From Bacteroidota bacterium (GTDB lineage: Bacteria > Bacteroidota > Bacteroidia > B-17B0 > Aurantibacillaceae), in NCBI GenBank assembly GCA_018267825.1, contig JAFDXR010000013.1, positions 202,275-266,274 of the forward strand: a DNA stretch of 64,000 bases. The letters are read 5' to 3'. Shown one piece after another: positions 55,446 through 63,790 of the stretch. Made by a program: the position numbers and the translations under genes. The notes below the pieces were generated by a model, which worked only from the letters and a program-made list of their open reading frames with translations, was not told the DNA's origin and made no database searches. Position 1 is the first letter of the stretch. The number at the start of each line of letters is the position of its first letter.

Positions 55446-56684
55446 ATGAAAACAACGAATAAACGCAAAATTATAAACGATCCTATTTACGGTTTTGTTA
55501 CACTCCCCGACGATCTGGTGTATGACCTCATTAATCACCCATCGTTTCAGCGGTTGCGCCGCATCAAGCAACTGGGACTAACCAACCTCGTATATCCCGG
55601 TGCTTTGCACACCCGTTTTCATCATGCCATCGGGGCTATGCACCTGATGACAGAAGCATTGCAGGTCCTTAAATCAAAAGGCGTTTCGATAAACGAAGCC
55701 GAAACACGTGCCTCCATCATCGCCATTTTGCTTCATGATATAGGCCACGGACCATTTTCACATGCACTCGAACACACCATTGTAAAAGGGGTGCATCACG
55801 AAGACATTTCGGCCATGCTGATGGATAAACTCAATAAAGAGTTTAAAGGCAAACTAAGCCTTGCTATTAAAATATTTAAGGGCGAATATCATAAAACATT
55901 TCTGCATCAGCTTGTTTCGAGCCAGCTCGATATGGATCGCCTGGATTACCTCAACCGCGATAGTTTTTTCACCGGTGTATCGGAAGGAGTTATCAGCAGC
56001 GACCGTATTATAAAAATGCTGCATGTCAAAAATAACGAGCTGGTCATCGAAGCCAAAGGAATCTACAGTGTGGAGAAATTTCTGATTGCCCGCCGCCTGA
56101 TGTACTGGCAGGTATACCTTCATAAAACCGTGTTAAGTGCCGAAAAATTACTTGTAAATATTCTCAAACGGGCTAAGGAATTATCCCTTCATGGCCACGA
56201 CCTCTTTGCCAGCCCAGCCCTGAATCTGTTTCTGAAAAATAATTTCAGCAAAAAAGATTTTTTTGAAAATCCGGATCTCCTCAACCAGTTTATCCTGCTC
56301 GATGATTACGATATCATGGGCGCTGTAAAAGTATGGGCCACGTATCCCGACAAGGTATTATCCGTGCTTTGCGACAATATGATAAACCGGCACCTGTATA
56401 AAATCGAACTGCAGAATACAGCCATTGATAAAAACCGTTGTCAGGAATTGCGCACGGCCGTGATGAAAAAACACAAACTCACCGAACACGAAGCTTCCTA
56501 TTTTGTATTTGCAGAAAGCGTAAATAACAGCGCCTATAACTCCGGGAAAGTAAAGATCAACATCCTGTTCAGTAATGGTGAACTGGCCGATGTTGCAAAG
56601 GCTTCAGACCAGCTGAATATTCAGACCCTCAGTAAGAAGGTAACGAAATATTTCATCTGTTACCCGAAAGACATGTTGAAATAA
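55446..56684 (+). CDS. HD-domain phosphohydrolase, dGTPase/SAMHD1-like
   Basis: 412 aa. The HD motif is complete: RFHHAIGAMHL (His59/60), LLHDIGHGPFSHALEH (His97, Asp98) and SQLDMDRLDYLNRD with the last Asp. The order and spacing match the dGTPase/SAMHD1 and YdhJ-like branch, which hydrolyses dNTPs or related nucleotides. Substrate not defined. It stands alone with its own promoter. Confidence 0.9.
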   Translation: MKTTNKRKIINDPIYGFVTLPDDLVYDLINHPSFQRLRRIKQLGLTNLVYPGALHTRFHHAIGAMHLMTEALQVLKSKGVSINEAETRASIIAILLHDIGHGPFSHALEHTIVKGVHHEDISAMLMDKLNKEFKGKLSLAIKIFKGEYHKTFLHQLVSSQLDMDRLDYLNRDSFFTGVSEGVISSDRIIKMLHVKNNELVIEAKGIYSVEKFLIARRLMYWQVYLHKTVLSAEKLLVNILKRAKELSLHGHDLFASPALNLFLKNNFSKKDFFENPDLLNQFILLDDYDIMGAVKVWATYPDKVLSVLCDNMINRHLYKIELQNTAIDKNRCQELRTAVMKKHKLTEHEASYFVFAESVNNSAYNSGKVKINILFSNGELADVAKASDQLNIQTLSKKVTKYFICYPKDMLK

Positions 56685-56692
56685 GAACCCGG

Positions 56693-57343
56693 TTACGGGA
56701 TAAGTTTTTGATGAATAGCCTGTAAAACCAGGCCTACCCTGCTTTTCACATCAAACTTTTCAAAAAGCGCTTCTCTGTAGCCATCAATCGTTCGTGGGCT
56801 CAGACACATTTTATCTGCAATTTCCTTGTAGGTAAGATCAGAGCAGGCCAGTTTCAGAAATTCCTTTTCACGGTCGCTGAGCTGAATCCGTTCCTTTTCC
56901 TTTTCTTTGAAAGCAACTGCGCTCAGCATCGAACGGGATACCAGTTCCGAATGATAAAACCCCTTCTCCTTTATTGTATCCAGGGCCGTTTTCAGTTCAT
57001 GATCGGACGTATCTTTTAATATATAACCTTTAGCGCCCAGCCGGATCATTTTTAATACGGACTCTTCATCATTATTCATAGACAATGCAAGAATACCTAC
57101 ATCCGGAAAATCTTTTTTAAGCCAGGTCGCCGTTTCAAAACCATCCATTACCGGCATCACAATATCCAGTAACACCAGATCGGGAATCTTGCCTGGTGCA
57201 CGAAACATCTCCTTCAGTTCCTGCCCGTTTTTTACTGTATACAGCACTTTATAGCCTCCTATTTTGGCAATCAATTCGCACAGGGCCGTACTGAAAAGCT
57301 GGTGATCGTCAACAATAACGATATTATAAACAGGTGTTTTCAT
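56693..57343 (-). CDS. NarL/LuxR-family response regulator
   Basis: 216 aa. The receiver carries Asp12-Asp13 and phospho-acceptor Asp60 (LLDIVMPVMDG). A LuxR-type HTH lies at about 150-210 (LSDREKEFLKLACSDLTYKEIADKM is the expected pattern). It overlaps the kinase gene by 4 bp (ATGA). It is the cognate regulator of that kinase. Confidence 0.94.
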   Translation of the reverse strand: MKTPVYNIVIVDDHQLFSTALCELIAKIGGYKVLYTVKNGQELKEMFRAPGKIPDLVLLDIVMPVMDGFETATWLKKDFPDVGILALSMNNDEESVLKMIRLGAKGYILKDTSDHELKTALDTIKEKGFYHSELVSRSMLSAVAFKEKEKERIQLSDREKEFLKLACSDLTYKEIADKMCLSPRTIDGYREALFEKFDVKSRVGLVLQAIHQKLIP

Positions 57344-58134
57344 CGTTGATTCATTTTAATGGTTATGAGCGTTCCTCCTCCGGGGTTGTTTTCTATTTCA
57401 ACTTTTGCTCCAATCAGGTGAGCACGTTTTTCGATGTTGCCGAGCCCGGTACCGCTGGTCTGCAGCGGCTTTTGCATGTTAAAGCCCCGGCCATTGTCCT
57501 GTATCTTCAGATAATTGCCTGCTGCGGCCGAGCCAACTGTTATCCCTATAAAGCTTCCTCCGGAATGTTTGATGGCATTATTCAGCAATTCCTGGCAAAT
57601 TCTGAATAAGATGATGCTTTGCTGTGTATCAAATACGGGCTCTTCTTCCTGTATTGTAAATGCTGTTTTGAACTGCCCGCTTCTGGATATCCTGTCAAGC
57701 TCAAAGCGCAGGCTCTCCAGCAATCCTGCGCGTTCAATGTAACCGGTATTTCTGCTTTTGGATATGTCGCGTAAATCCTGGATAGCCTTACCGATAAGCT
57801 CGTGAACCTGATCGGCTTTTTGCCTGTATTCCATATCAGCAGTGGGTAATCCTTCGCGTAATGAATTGGTATAGATACGTGCCACTGATAATACCTGACC
57901 TACATTATCATGTATTTCATGGCTTACGGTTTCAAATGTTTGTTCCTGAATCTCCATTTGTGTTTTCAGGATCTCGCGTTCAAAGACGTCTTTCATTTCC
58001 GTTTTCTCCTGCTGATACCGAAACCGTTTGCGCTGGTAAAACAGCAGAAAAGCCACAATGAAAATTACCAGCAACAGAAGGATCAGTGTTACCACAACAA
58101 CCCCTACGATGGCATTTTCCTCGGTGATCTGCAT
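57340..58134 (-). CDS. NarX-type sensor histidine kinase (HisKA_3)
   Basis: 264 aa. One membrane helix (about 10-33), a linking helix and a HisKA_3 domain with His75 in SHEIHDNVGQVLS are followed by an HATPase domain with GTGLGNIEKRAHLIGA. The sensor part is very short, with hardly any periplasmic loop, so the signal is probably sensed in the membrane or supplied by a partner. The upstream multispanning membrane protein gene overlaps it by 31 bp and is a candidate partner. Confidence 0.92.
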   Translation of the reverse strand: MQITEENAIVGVVVVTLILLLLVIFIVAFLLFYQRKRFRYQQEKTEMKDVFEREILKTQMEIQEQTFETVSHEIHDNVGQVLSVARIYTNSLREGLPTADMEYRQKADQVHELIGKAIQDLRDISKSRNTGYIERAGLLESLRFELDRISRSGQFKTAFTIQEEEPVFDTQQSIILFRICQELLNNAIKHSGGSFIGITVGSAAAGNYLKIQDNGRGFNMQKPLQTSGTGLGNIEKRAHLIGAKVEIENNPGGGTLITIKMNQR

Positions 58135-58745
58135 AAAAATGAAATAAGAATAAAGATATAATTAATGATAGCCAATACCATCACAATCACACCAAATTTT
58201 CTGGCCAGTGTAGCATTTCCGGCAGTAAACATATTAAAAGCCCAGAATGCGGCCAGGTGGCAGACATGATAAATAAGCAGGCCCGTACTGATCCAGAATA
58301 AAGGCTCTCTGAAAACATTTGGCATTTCAGGATTCCTGAAAAGGCTCATGAAATAAAACAGGGCCAGTGGTACAAGGCACATACTGGAGGCCAGTGCGGT
58401 GTAAAAATTGAATGTAGTCCCGCTGTAAAAATGTAGACTCAGCCAGAGAATTCCCATTGTTGAAACTGTAAAATACAGCCACGACCAGCGATTCATGAAA
58501 TAGTAGCAGTAGACACAGGCAGGAAGAATATATTCGACGGGCATAAAAACATTAAACCACCATATATTACTTGGGTGTTCAATGGTAGTTACATAATGGC
58601 CACCCACTTCTTTCAGCATGATGAGGGTTACCGAAAATAAAATCAGGCGAATATAAGTGGGCTTCATCCTGTTGTAAAAGATGAAGCCCACAATGATCAG
58701 AATGAACTGAACTATAAAATACAAAATAGGAACTACTGATACCAT
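58104..58745 (-). CDS. Multispanning membrane protein, possible sensor partner
   Basis: 213 aa with about seven hydrophobic helices over the whole length and almost no loops. No family motif was recognised. Its 3' end overlaps the histidine kinase gene by 31 bp, so the three genes 58745-56693 are one operon. A role as membrane sensor for the nearly ectodomain-less kinase is inference. The upstream gap (58746-58832) shows nothing clear. Confidence 0.72.
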   Translation of the reverse strand: MVSVVPILYFIVQFILIIVGFIFYNRMKPTYIRLILFSVTLIMLKEVGGHYVTTIEHPSNIWWFNVFMPVEYILPACVYCYYFMNRWSWLYFTVSTMGILWLSLHFYSGTTFNFYTALASSMCLVPLALFYFMSLFRNPEMPNVFREPLFWISTGLLIYHVCHLAAFWAFNMFTAGNATLARKFGVIVMVLAIINYIFILISFLCRSPRKMPS

Positions 58746-58832
58746 TTAACGTGCCTGCATGTATAGTAAAAATAAAAAAACAAATGCATTTATACTGTTC
58801 AATTCATCTGGTGTAAATGTAATTCCGGTAAA

Positions 58833-59336
58833 CTAGCTCAAACAGGTATGACACTGGTATGCATCATGTGCCAGATCTGAACTCGTATGATTGCAATTCG
58901 GAGGACATAGCGTTGCATAATCCCGCTGGCTTTCTTCACCATTTGGTTTTCTGACAGTCAGGGCCGGTACAAGGCCTGTGTTTTCATCAATAATATCGGC
59001 GTGTTTTCCTGTAATGGGCGTTCCGTTTCCATCCAATGCCTGTGTTGTAGATACAAGAATCGCATTATTGTACCCTTTGTAATCAATGCTACCTCCCGAA
59101 GGCATACTTGCCATATACGAATCGGTATGTACTCCAAAATAAATACGAACTCCCGAAAAAGCTTCTCTATCATCTACCTCAACAGTAGCACCATTTTCAC
59201 GTAAAAAATCGATGACTTCACTGATTGGAAACCAAACGTAAACGCTTTCTTTCTTCAGATCCAAATCCGTCAGATGGTATTTATTTTTATACCCGTTTAC
59301 CATTTTAACTAATGTTGTTTTGTCAATTTTTGCCAT
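58833..59336 (-). CDS. Unknown protein with Cys/His-rich C-terminus
   Basis: 167 aa from the ATG at 59336; a longer frame to 59393 adds an unlikely hydrophobic stretch. No signal peptide. The N-terminal 150 residues are a mixed alpha/beta domain without known motifs. The last 25 residues contain four Cys and two His (CPPNCNH, then HDAYQCHTC) in a pattern that could bind zinc or another metal. I do not recognise the family. It stands alone, with a hairpin 104 bp upstream. Confidence 0.7.
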   Translation of the reverse strand: MAKIDKTTLVKMVNGYKNKYHLTDLDLKKESVYVWFPISEVIDFLRENGATVEVDDREAFSGVRIYFGVHTDSYMASMPSGGSIDYKGYNNAILVSTTQALDGNGTPITGKHADIIDENTGLVPALTVRKPNGEESQRDYATLCPPNCNHTSSDLAHDAYQCHTCLS

Positions 59337-59439
59337 AATTTTTGTTTTAATTGTTAAACATTGATTTTTGATTAAAACTACGCCAAAAACCAATCGGTTT
59401 TACATCCGACAAAAAGCACAACAATTCCGTGATTTTGAC

Positions 59440-59474
59440 GTATCCCTTTCTTTATATTGATTCTAAAGGGATAC
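59440..59474. repeat. 10-bp inverted repeat with 15-nt loop
   Basis: GTATCCCTTT (59440-59449) pairs perfectly with AAAGGGATAC (59465-59474). It lies in the 249-bp gap between the Cys/His-tailed gene and the MBL gene. No T-run follows on either strand, so a simple terminator is unlikely; a regulator site or a remnant of a small repeat element are alternatives. The rest of the gap shows nothing clear. Confidence 0.6.
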
Positions 59475-59585
59475 AGCACCTAAAAGAAAAATACTGATCG
59501 CCATAAAACGGGAAAAATACGGTATATCTGTACGTTATTTTCCGGGGTATAAATGAGACGAAATTCCTCTGAAAAAGAAATAAAT

Positions 59586-60413
59586 CTATTGGCTGAACAA
59601 TGAGAGCTGTGATGCTTTTGTCTGAAGAACTCTATCATAAACTGCATCCCCGGAAATATGGTATACCTGGCTCTCTTCATAGCGTGATGCCACCGCTACA
59701 TGCGTATCACCACAATGCTTCCGGAATAAATCAAGCACCAGTTGCGGGTCATTATTTTCGCGTGACAAATGAGAGAGTAATACATGACTCATATGCGCCG
59801 GTTTATGTTCCACAAACAAACGAAGCGCTTCATCATTCGACAAATGTCCATGCCCGCCGGAAATACGTTTCTTCAGATAATACGGATATGGCCCCTTATG
59901 CAGCATATCATCATCGTAGTTCGCTTCCAGAAAAGCAGCGTGACACTTGCTGAAATGGGAAATCAGATTATCACACACACGTCCCAGATCCGTAAAAACA
60001 CCTATATGAATGTCATCTGCCGAAACGACAAAACTGTGTGGATCGCAGGCATCATGGTATTTTGAAAATGCCCTGATGCATAAAGAACCTGCCGTAACGG
60101 GTTCATCTCTCCTGTAAAAACGGATTTGCAAAGGGTCCACATGCCTTCCTGCATTGGACATCATAGCGTTGGTTATATATACCGGAAGATCGAATTTTTT
60201 TGAAAGAACTGCCAGTCCGGCTATATGGTCCGTATGTTCATGTGAAACAAAAATCGCTCTGACCTTATGCATGTTCAAACCCAGGCGGGTCATCCGTTTC
60301 ACGGTTTCGCGACACGAAATACCCGCATCGATCAATACAGCATCATGGGCGTTCCCCACATAATAGCAATTGCCGTTGCTGCCCGAATTGAGTGATGCGA
60401 TACTTAAGGCCAT
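59586..60413 (-). CDS. Metallo-beta-lactamase-fold hydrolase (YycJ/WalJ-like)
   Basis: 275 aa. The metal motif SHEHTDH (His58, His60, Asp62, His63) and the N-terminal SLNSGSNGNCYYV are typical of YycJ-like members of the MBL superfamily. Known relatives act as 5'-3' DNA exonucleases or have uncertain substrates. No signal peptide, so cytoplasmic. It is separated from neighbours by 70 and 249 bp. Confidence 0.88.
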   Translation of the reverse strand: MALSIASLNSGSNGNCYYVGNAHDAVLIDAGISCRETVKRMTRLGLNMHKVRAIFVSHEHTDHIAGLAVLSKKFDLPVYITNAMMSNAGRHVDPLQIRFYRRDEPVTAGSLCIRAFSKYHDACDPHSFVVSADDIHIGVFTDLGRVCDNLISHFSKCHAAFLEANYDDDMLHKGPYPYYLKKRISGGHGHLSNDEALRLFVEHKPAHMSHVLLSHLSRENNDPQLVLDLFRKHCGDTHVAVASRYEESQVYHISGDAVYDRVLQTKASQLSLFSQ

Positions 60414-60483
60414 GAATAAAATTTAAAAGTTAAGCATTTCCTGAAGGCATCGGAAGACTAAAAAAACGAATTTATAAACACAC

Positions 60484-61701
60484 CTAATTTCCCTGGATTT
60501 TCACCCGTACATCGGGATGGTAATACCGGCAGCCATTGCCGTCGACCTCTTCCAGTCTGATGAGTCCCGGTTGATCATTCCATTTTACATGAATCACCGC
60601 TTTATTCGGGTCACCCAGAATTTCGCATCCCTTTGGCACAGTCCATAAAAATGTCGAGTTCGTATCACTTCTGACGGTATAGGTCAGGTCCGTTTCACCG
60701 GGCTGTACGTCCCGCTTGCCTTCAATATTCCAGCCGGGCACAAGTCCGAATTCATAAGCCGTATAAAACGTGGAGTAGAAATTTTTATCGGTGCCAAACA
60801 ATCCTTTTTTCCCGCCCTGATTCCGGCAAAAGCCCGGATCAACCGGCAAGGCATGCCCGAGATTATTAAACTCATATAAGAGCACCGCTTCCTTCCCTGC
60901 TTTATCAAGATAAGTCTTGCGTTTCACATCGTAATTTCCTGTATACGGATATTCCACAACATCAGGCACCGTATCGGTTTCATGCACAGCCGTCCACTGC
61001 TTCATTATTTCTTTGGCTGCCCTGAAATTAACCACAGGATCATTCTTTCCATGAAATATAAGCACTTTTGGATATTCTCCTTTAAATGCAGGATTTTGCT
61101 CCACCACCACCCGCTTCCATTCTTCCGGTGTTTTGTCGGGCATGGCAATCATACTACCCATTGCCGAAAAATAATTCTCACCGGGTTTATAGGGTCCGCC
61201 TGCAAATATTGCAGCTGCTTTAAATAACTCCGGATAAGCAGCAATCATCACCACACTCATGGCTGCTCCTGCCGAAAGCCCTGTAACCGACACCTGCGAA
61301 GAGTCAATCGGGAAATGCTTCTTCATGTATTCGATCATCTCACGAATACTCTCCCCTTCGCCTTTACCGCGTTCAATTTCATTCATCTTAAACCAGTTAA
61401 AGCAATGCGAGGTGTTGTTGGTAATATGCTGCTGTGGAAATAAAAGATAGAACCCATACCGATCGGCCAGGTCACTCCAGCCAGTGAGCCGGTTCACGGA
61501 GTTAGCTGTTTCTGAACAGCCATGCAACACCACAACCAGTGGCGCTTTGCCGGGCATAGGGTGTTGTGGGGCGTAATAAAACAAGGAGATATTTCCGGGA
61601 TTAGCGCCAAAGCCCTGAACATGAATCAGGCTGTCTTTCTGTGCAAATGCATCAATAAAAGAAAACAGGAAACAGAATATTATAGCGTGACTTACTCTCA
61701 T
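60484..61701 (-). CDS. Secreted PHB-depolymerase-type esterase
   Basis: 405 aa from the ATG at 61701, which overlaps the upstream micro-gene stop by 4 bp; a start at 61740 lies inside that gene. A signal peptide (about 1-21, IIFCFLFSFIDAFAQ) is followed by an alpha/beta hydrolase: oxyanion region VVLHGCSETAN, nucleophile elbow GLSAGAAMS, and a C-terminal His within NNLGHALP. This is the LpqC/feruloyl-esterase/PHB depolymerase group. Natural substrate unknown; exported, it could act on ester-linked surface or dietary polymers. Confidence 0.85.
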   Translation of the reverse strand: MRVSHAIIFCFLFSFIDAFAQKDSLIHVQGFGANPGNISLFYYAPQHPMPGKAPLVVVLHGCSETANSVNRLTGWSDLADRYGFYLLFPQQHITNNTSHCFNWFKMNEIERGKGEGESIREMIEYMKKHFPIDSSQVSVTGLSAGAAMSVVMIAAYPELFKAAAIFAGGPYKPGENYFSAMGSMIAMPDKTPEEWKRVVVEQNPAFKGEYPKVLIFHGKNDPVVNFRAAKEIMKQWTAVHETDTVPDVVEYPYTGNYDVKRKTYLDKAGKEAVLLYEFNNLGHALPVDPGFCRNQGGKKGLFGTDKNFYSTFYTAYEFGLVPGWNIEGKRDVQPGETDLTYTVRSDTNSTFLWTVPKGCEILGDPNKAVIHVKWNDQPGLIRLEEVDGNGCRYYHPDVRVKIQGN

Positions 61702-61880
61702 GATGATTTTGGCCTGATAAGTATTGCTATTAAAAAACACAATGCAAAAAAAGCAGCGGCCAGCTTACAGTAAAATACACCTGGCCAATGCATGATTTTG
61801 AAAAGAATGCTTGCTAAAAAACAAAAAGCACCCAATGCTCCTGAAATAATACAGAGTGCTATTCTGATTTCTTTACGCAT
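61698..61880 (-). CDS. 60-aa GldL-like membrane micro-protein
   Basis: 60 aa with two membrane helices (about 7-27 and 38-55) and the motif FKIMHWPG between them. The IMHWPG motif is the hallmark of the N-terminal membrane part of GldL, the T9SS motor stator, and occurs in small relatives of it. The GldL cytoplasmic domain is absent. It lies 1 bp after the carboxylase stop and overlaps the esterase start (ATGA), so it is clearly translated as part of that operon. Function not known. Confidence 0.78.
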   Translation of the reverse strand: MRKEIRIALCIISGALGAFCFLASILFKIMHWPGVFYCKLAAAFFALCFLIAILIRPKSS

Positions 61881-61881
61881 C

Positions 61882-63510
61882 CTAGGTTTGCAGCACGCCT
61901 ACGTTGTACTGTTTGGTAATAGGTGCATGGTTTGCCATTTCAATACCCATGCTGATAACTTTACGTGTTTCAAGCGGATCGATAATAGCATCCAGCCACA
62001 GGCGCGAAGCCGCATAATATGGCGTGGTTTGCGAGTCGTAACGATCCTTTATCTTATTGAATAATTCGCTTTCTTTTTCTTCGGTAATTTCCTCGCCTTT
62101 TGCTTTAAGCGAAGCCACCTCGATCTGTACCAGTACTTTGGCGGCCTGCGCACCACCCATCACGGCAACCTGCGCTGTTGGCCAGCCCACAATGAGGCGT
62201 GGATCATAAGCTTTACCGCACATGGCATAATTGGCTGCGCCATAGCTGTTCCCGACAATCACTGTAAACTTAGGCACCACAGAATTACTCATGGCATTTA
62301 CCAGCTTAGCGCCGTCTTTAATAATACCACCATGTTCACTGCGCGATCCAACCATAAACCCGGTAGCATCCTGCAGAAATACGAGTGGAATTTTTTTCTG
62401 GTTGCAGTTCATAATGAAACGCGCTGCCTTATCGGCACTGTCGCTGTAAATCACACCACCAAACTGCATCTCGCCTTTCTTGCTCTTCACTACTTTGCGC
62501 TGATTAGCCACAATACCTACAGCCCAGCCATCGATACGGGCATAGCCGCAAATGATGCTTTTGCCATATAGTTCTTTATATTCATCAAGCTCACCGTTAT
62601 CCACAAGGCGCTCAATAATTTCGTGCATGTCAAACTGTTTATCGCGGGCATCCGGCACAATGCCATAAATTTCTTTCGGGTCTTTCTTCGGTAATGCAGG
62701 TGTTTTGCGGTCGAAACCTGCTTTATCATAATCACCTACTTTGCTCATGATATTGCGGATCCGGGTCAGGCAATCCGCATCGTCTTTACATTTGTAGTCT
62801 GTAACACCGCTGATTTCGCAATGCGTTGTAGCACCACCAAGCGTTTCATTATCGATGGTTTCTCCAACTGCAGCTTTCACCAGGTAGGAACCTGCCAGGA
62901 AAATAGAACCTGTTTTATCAACGATCATGGCTTCGTCGCTCATGATCGGTAAATAAGCACCACCGGCCACACAGCTTCCCATCACAGCAGCTATCTGCAG
63001 AATACCCATACTGCTCATGATCGCATTATTGCGGAAAATACGTCCGAAGTGTTCCTTGTCAGGAAATATTTCATCCTGCATCGGCAGGTAAACACCGGCG
63101 CTGTCAACCAGGTAAATAATCGGTAATTTATTTTCCATCGCTATCTCCTGGGCACGCAGGTTTTTCTTACCGGTGATCGGAAACCAGGCACCGGCTTTCA
63201 CCGTGGCATCATTGGCCACCACAATACATTGCTTACCGCTCACATAGCCTATCACAATCACAACACCTCCACCCGGGCAACCGCCATGTTCAGGGTACAT
63301 TTCATAACCGGCAAAAGCGCCCATTTCAAAACGTGGCGTGTCTTTATCGAGTAAAAAATCAATGCGCTCGCGTGCCGACATTTTTCCCTGTTCATGCAGT
63401 TTTTCAATGCGCGACTTCCCTCCACCGAGGTATATTTTTGCAAGTCGCTGCTCCATCTGGGAGATCAGGAGCTTCATTTTATCTTCGTTTTTGTTAAATT
63501 CCAAGTCCAT
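61882..63510 (-). CDS. Acyl-CoA carboxylase, carboxyltransferase (beta) subunit
   Basis: 542 aa, the typical length of propionyl-CoA or methylcrotonyl-CoA carboxylase beta chains. Both carboxyltransferase halves are visible, with oxyanion Gly-Ala motifs (SCVAGGAYLPIM, and YGAANYAMCG). It transfers carboxybiotin CO2 to an acyl-CoA. No biotin-carboxylase or carrier subunit is adjacent. Substrate (propionyl-, acetyl- or methylcrotonyl-CoA) not assignable here. A TATATTTA box lies about 17 nt upstream. Confidence 0.9.
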   Translation of the reverse strand: MDLEFNKNEDKMKLLISQMEQRLAKIYLGGGKSRIEKLHEQGKMSARERIDFLLDKDTPRFEMGAFAGYEMYPEHGGCPGGGVVIVIGYVSGKQCIVVANDATVKAGAWFPITGKKNLRAQEIAMENKLPIIYLVDSAGVYLPMQDEIFPDKEHFGRIFRNNAIMSSMGILQIAAVMGSCVAGGAYLPIMSDEAMIVDKTGSIFLAGSYLVKAAVGETIDNETLGGATTHCEISGVTDYKCKDDADCLTRIRNIMSKVGDYDKAGFDRKTPALPKKDPKEIYGIVPDARDKQFDMHEIIERLVDNGELDEYKELYGKSIICGYARIDGWAVGIVANQRKVVKSKKGEMQFGGVIYSDSADKAARFIMNCNQKKIPLVFLQDATGFMVGSRSEHGGIIKDGAKLVNAMSNSVVPKFTVIVGNSYGAANYAMCGKAYDPRLIVGWPTAQVAVMGGAQAAKVLVQIEVASLKAKGEEITEEKESELFNKIKDRYDSQTTPYYAASRLWLDAIIDPLETRKVISMGIEMANHAPITKQYNVGVLQT

Positions 63511-63582
63511 GGTTCAGTTTAAAACGCTAAATATAAATATTCGTTCCGAGTATCTGCCGACCCCTTTAAATAATTTCATTTA

Positions 63583-63769
63583 GAGTGAAAAATAGACTTT
63601 TTCGGTCCGGTTTTTACCCATCTAAACCACTCATTCACTCCTTCAAAATGTTTTTTCACTCTTTCAACCATACACTTCACTCGTTATTTATGAAAATTTT
63701 AGGCTTGATTATCAGGCTTTTAGATATTGACCTGAAAAATACAGGATTTGGCATGTAACTATTTCACTC
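63583..63769. promoter_or_regulatory. Phased TTCACTC repeats before the sigma-factor gene
   Basis: TTCACTC occurs at 63634, 63655 and 63676, exactly 21 bp apart, then at 63763, and in inverted form (GAGTGAA) at 63583. The first two copies extend to TTCACTCNTTCAA. Spacing by two helical turns puts the sites on one face of the DNA, as expected for cooperative binding. The region 63511-63790 (280 bp) contains no other feature I can see. Confidence 0.55.
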
Positions 63770-63790
63770 AATACACATTATAAAGTCGTA

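Noticed and set aside
56684-56701. Terminator between the HD gene and the response regulator
   Set aside because: Only a 4-bp CCCG/CGGG stem with no T-tract; too weak to call.
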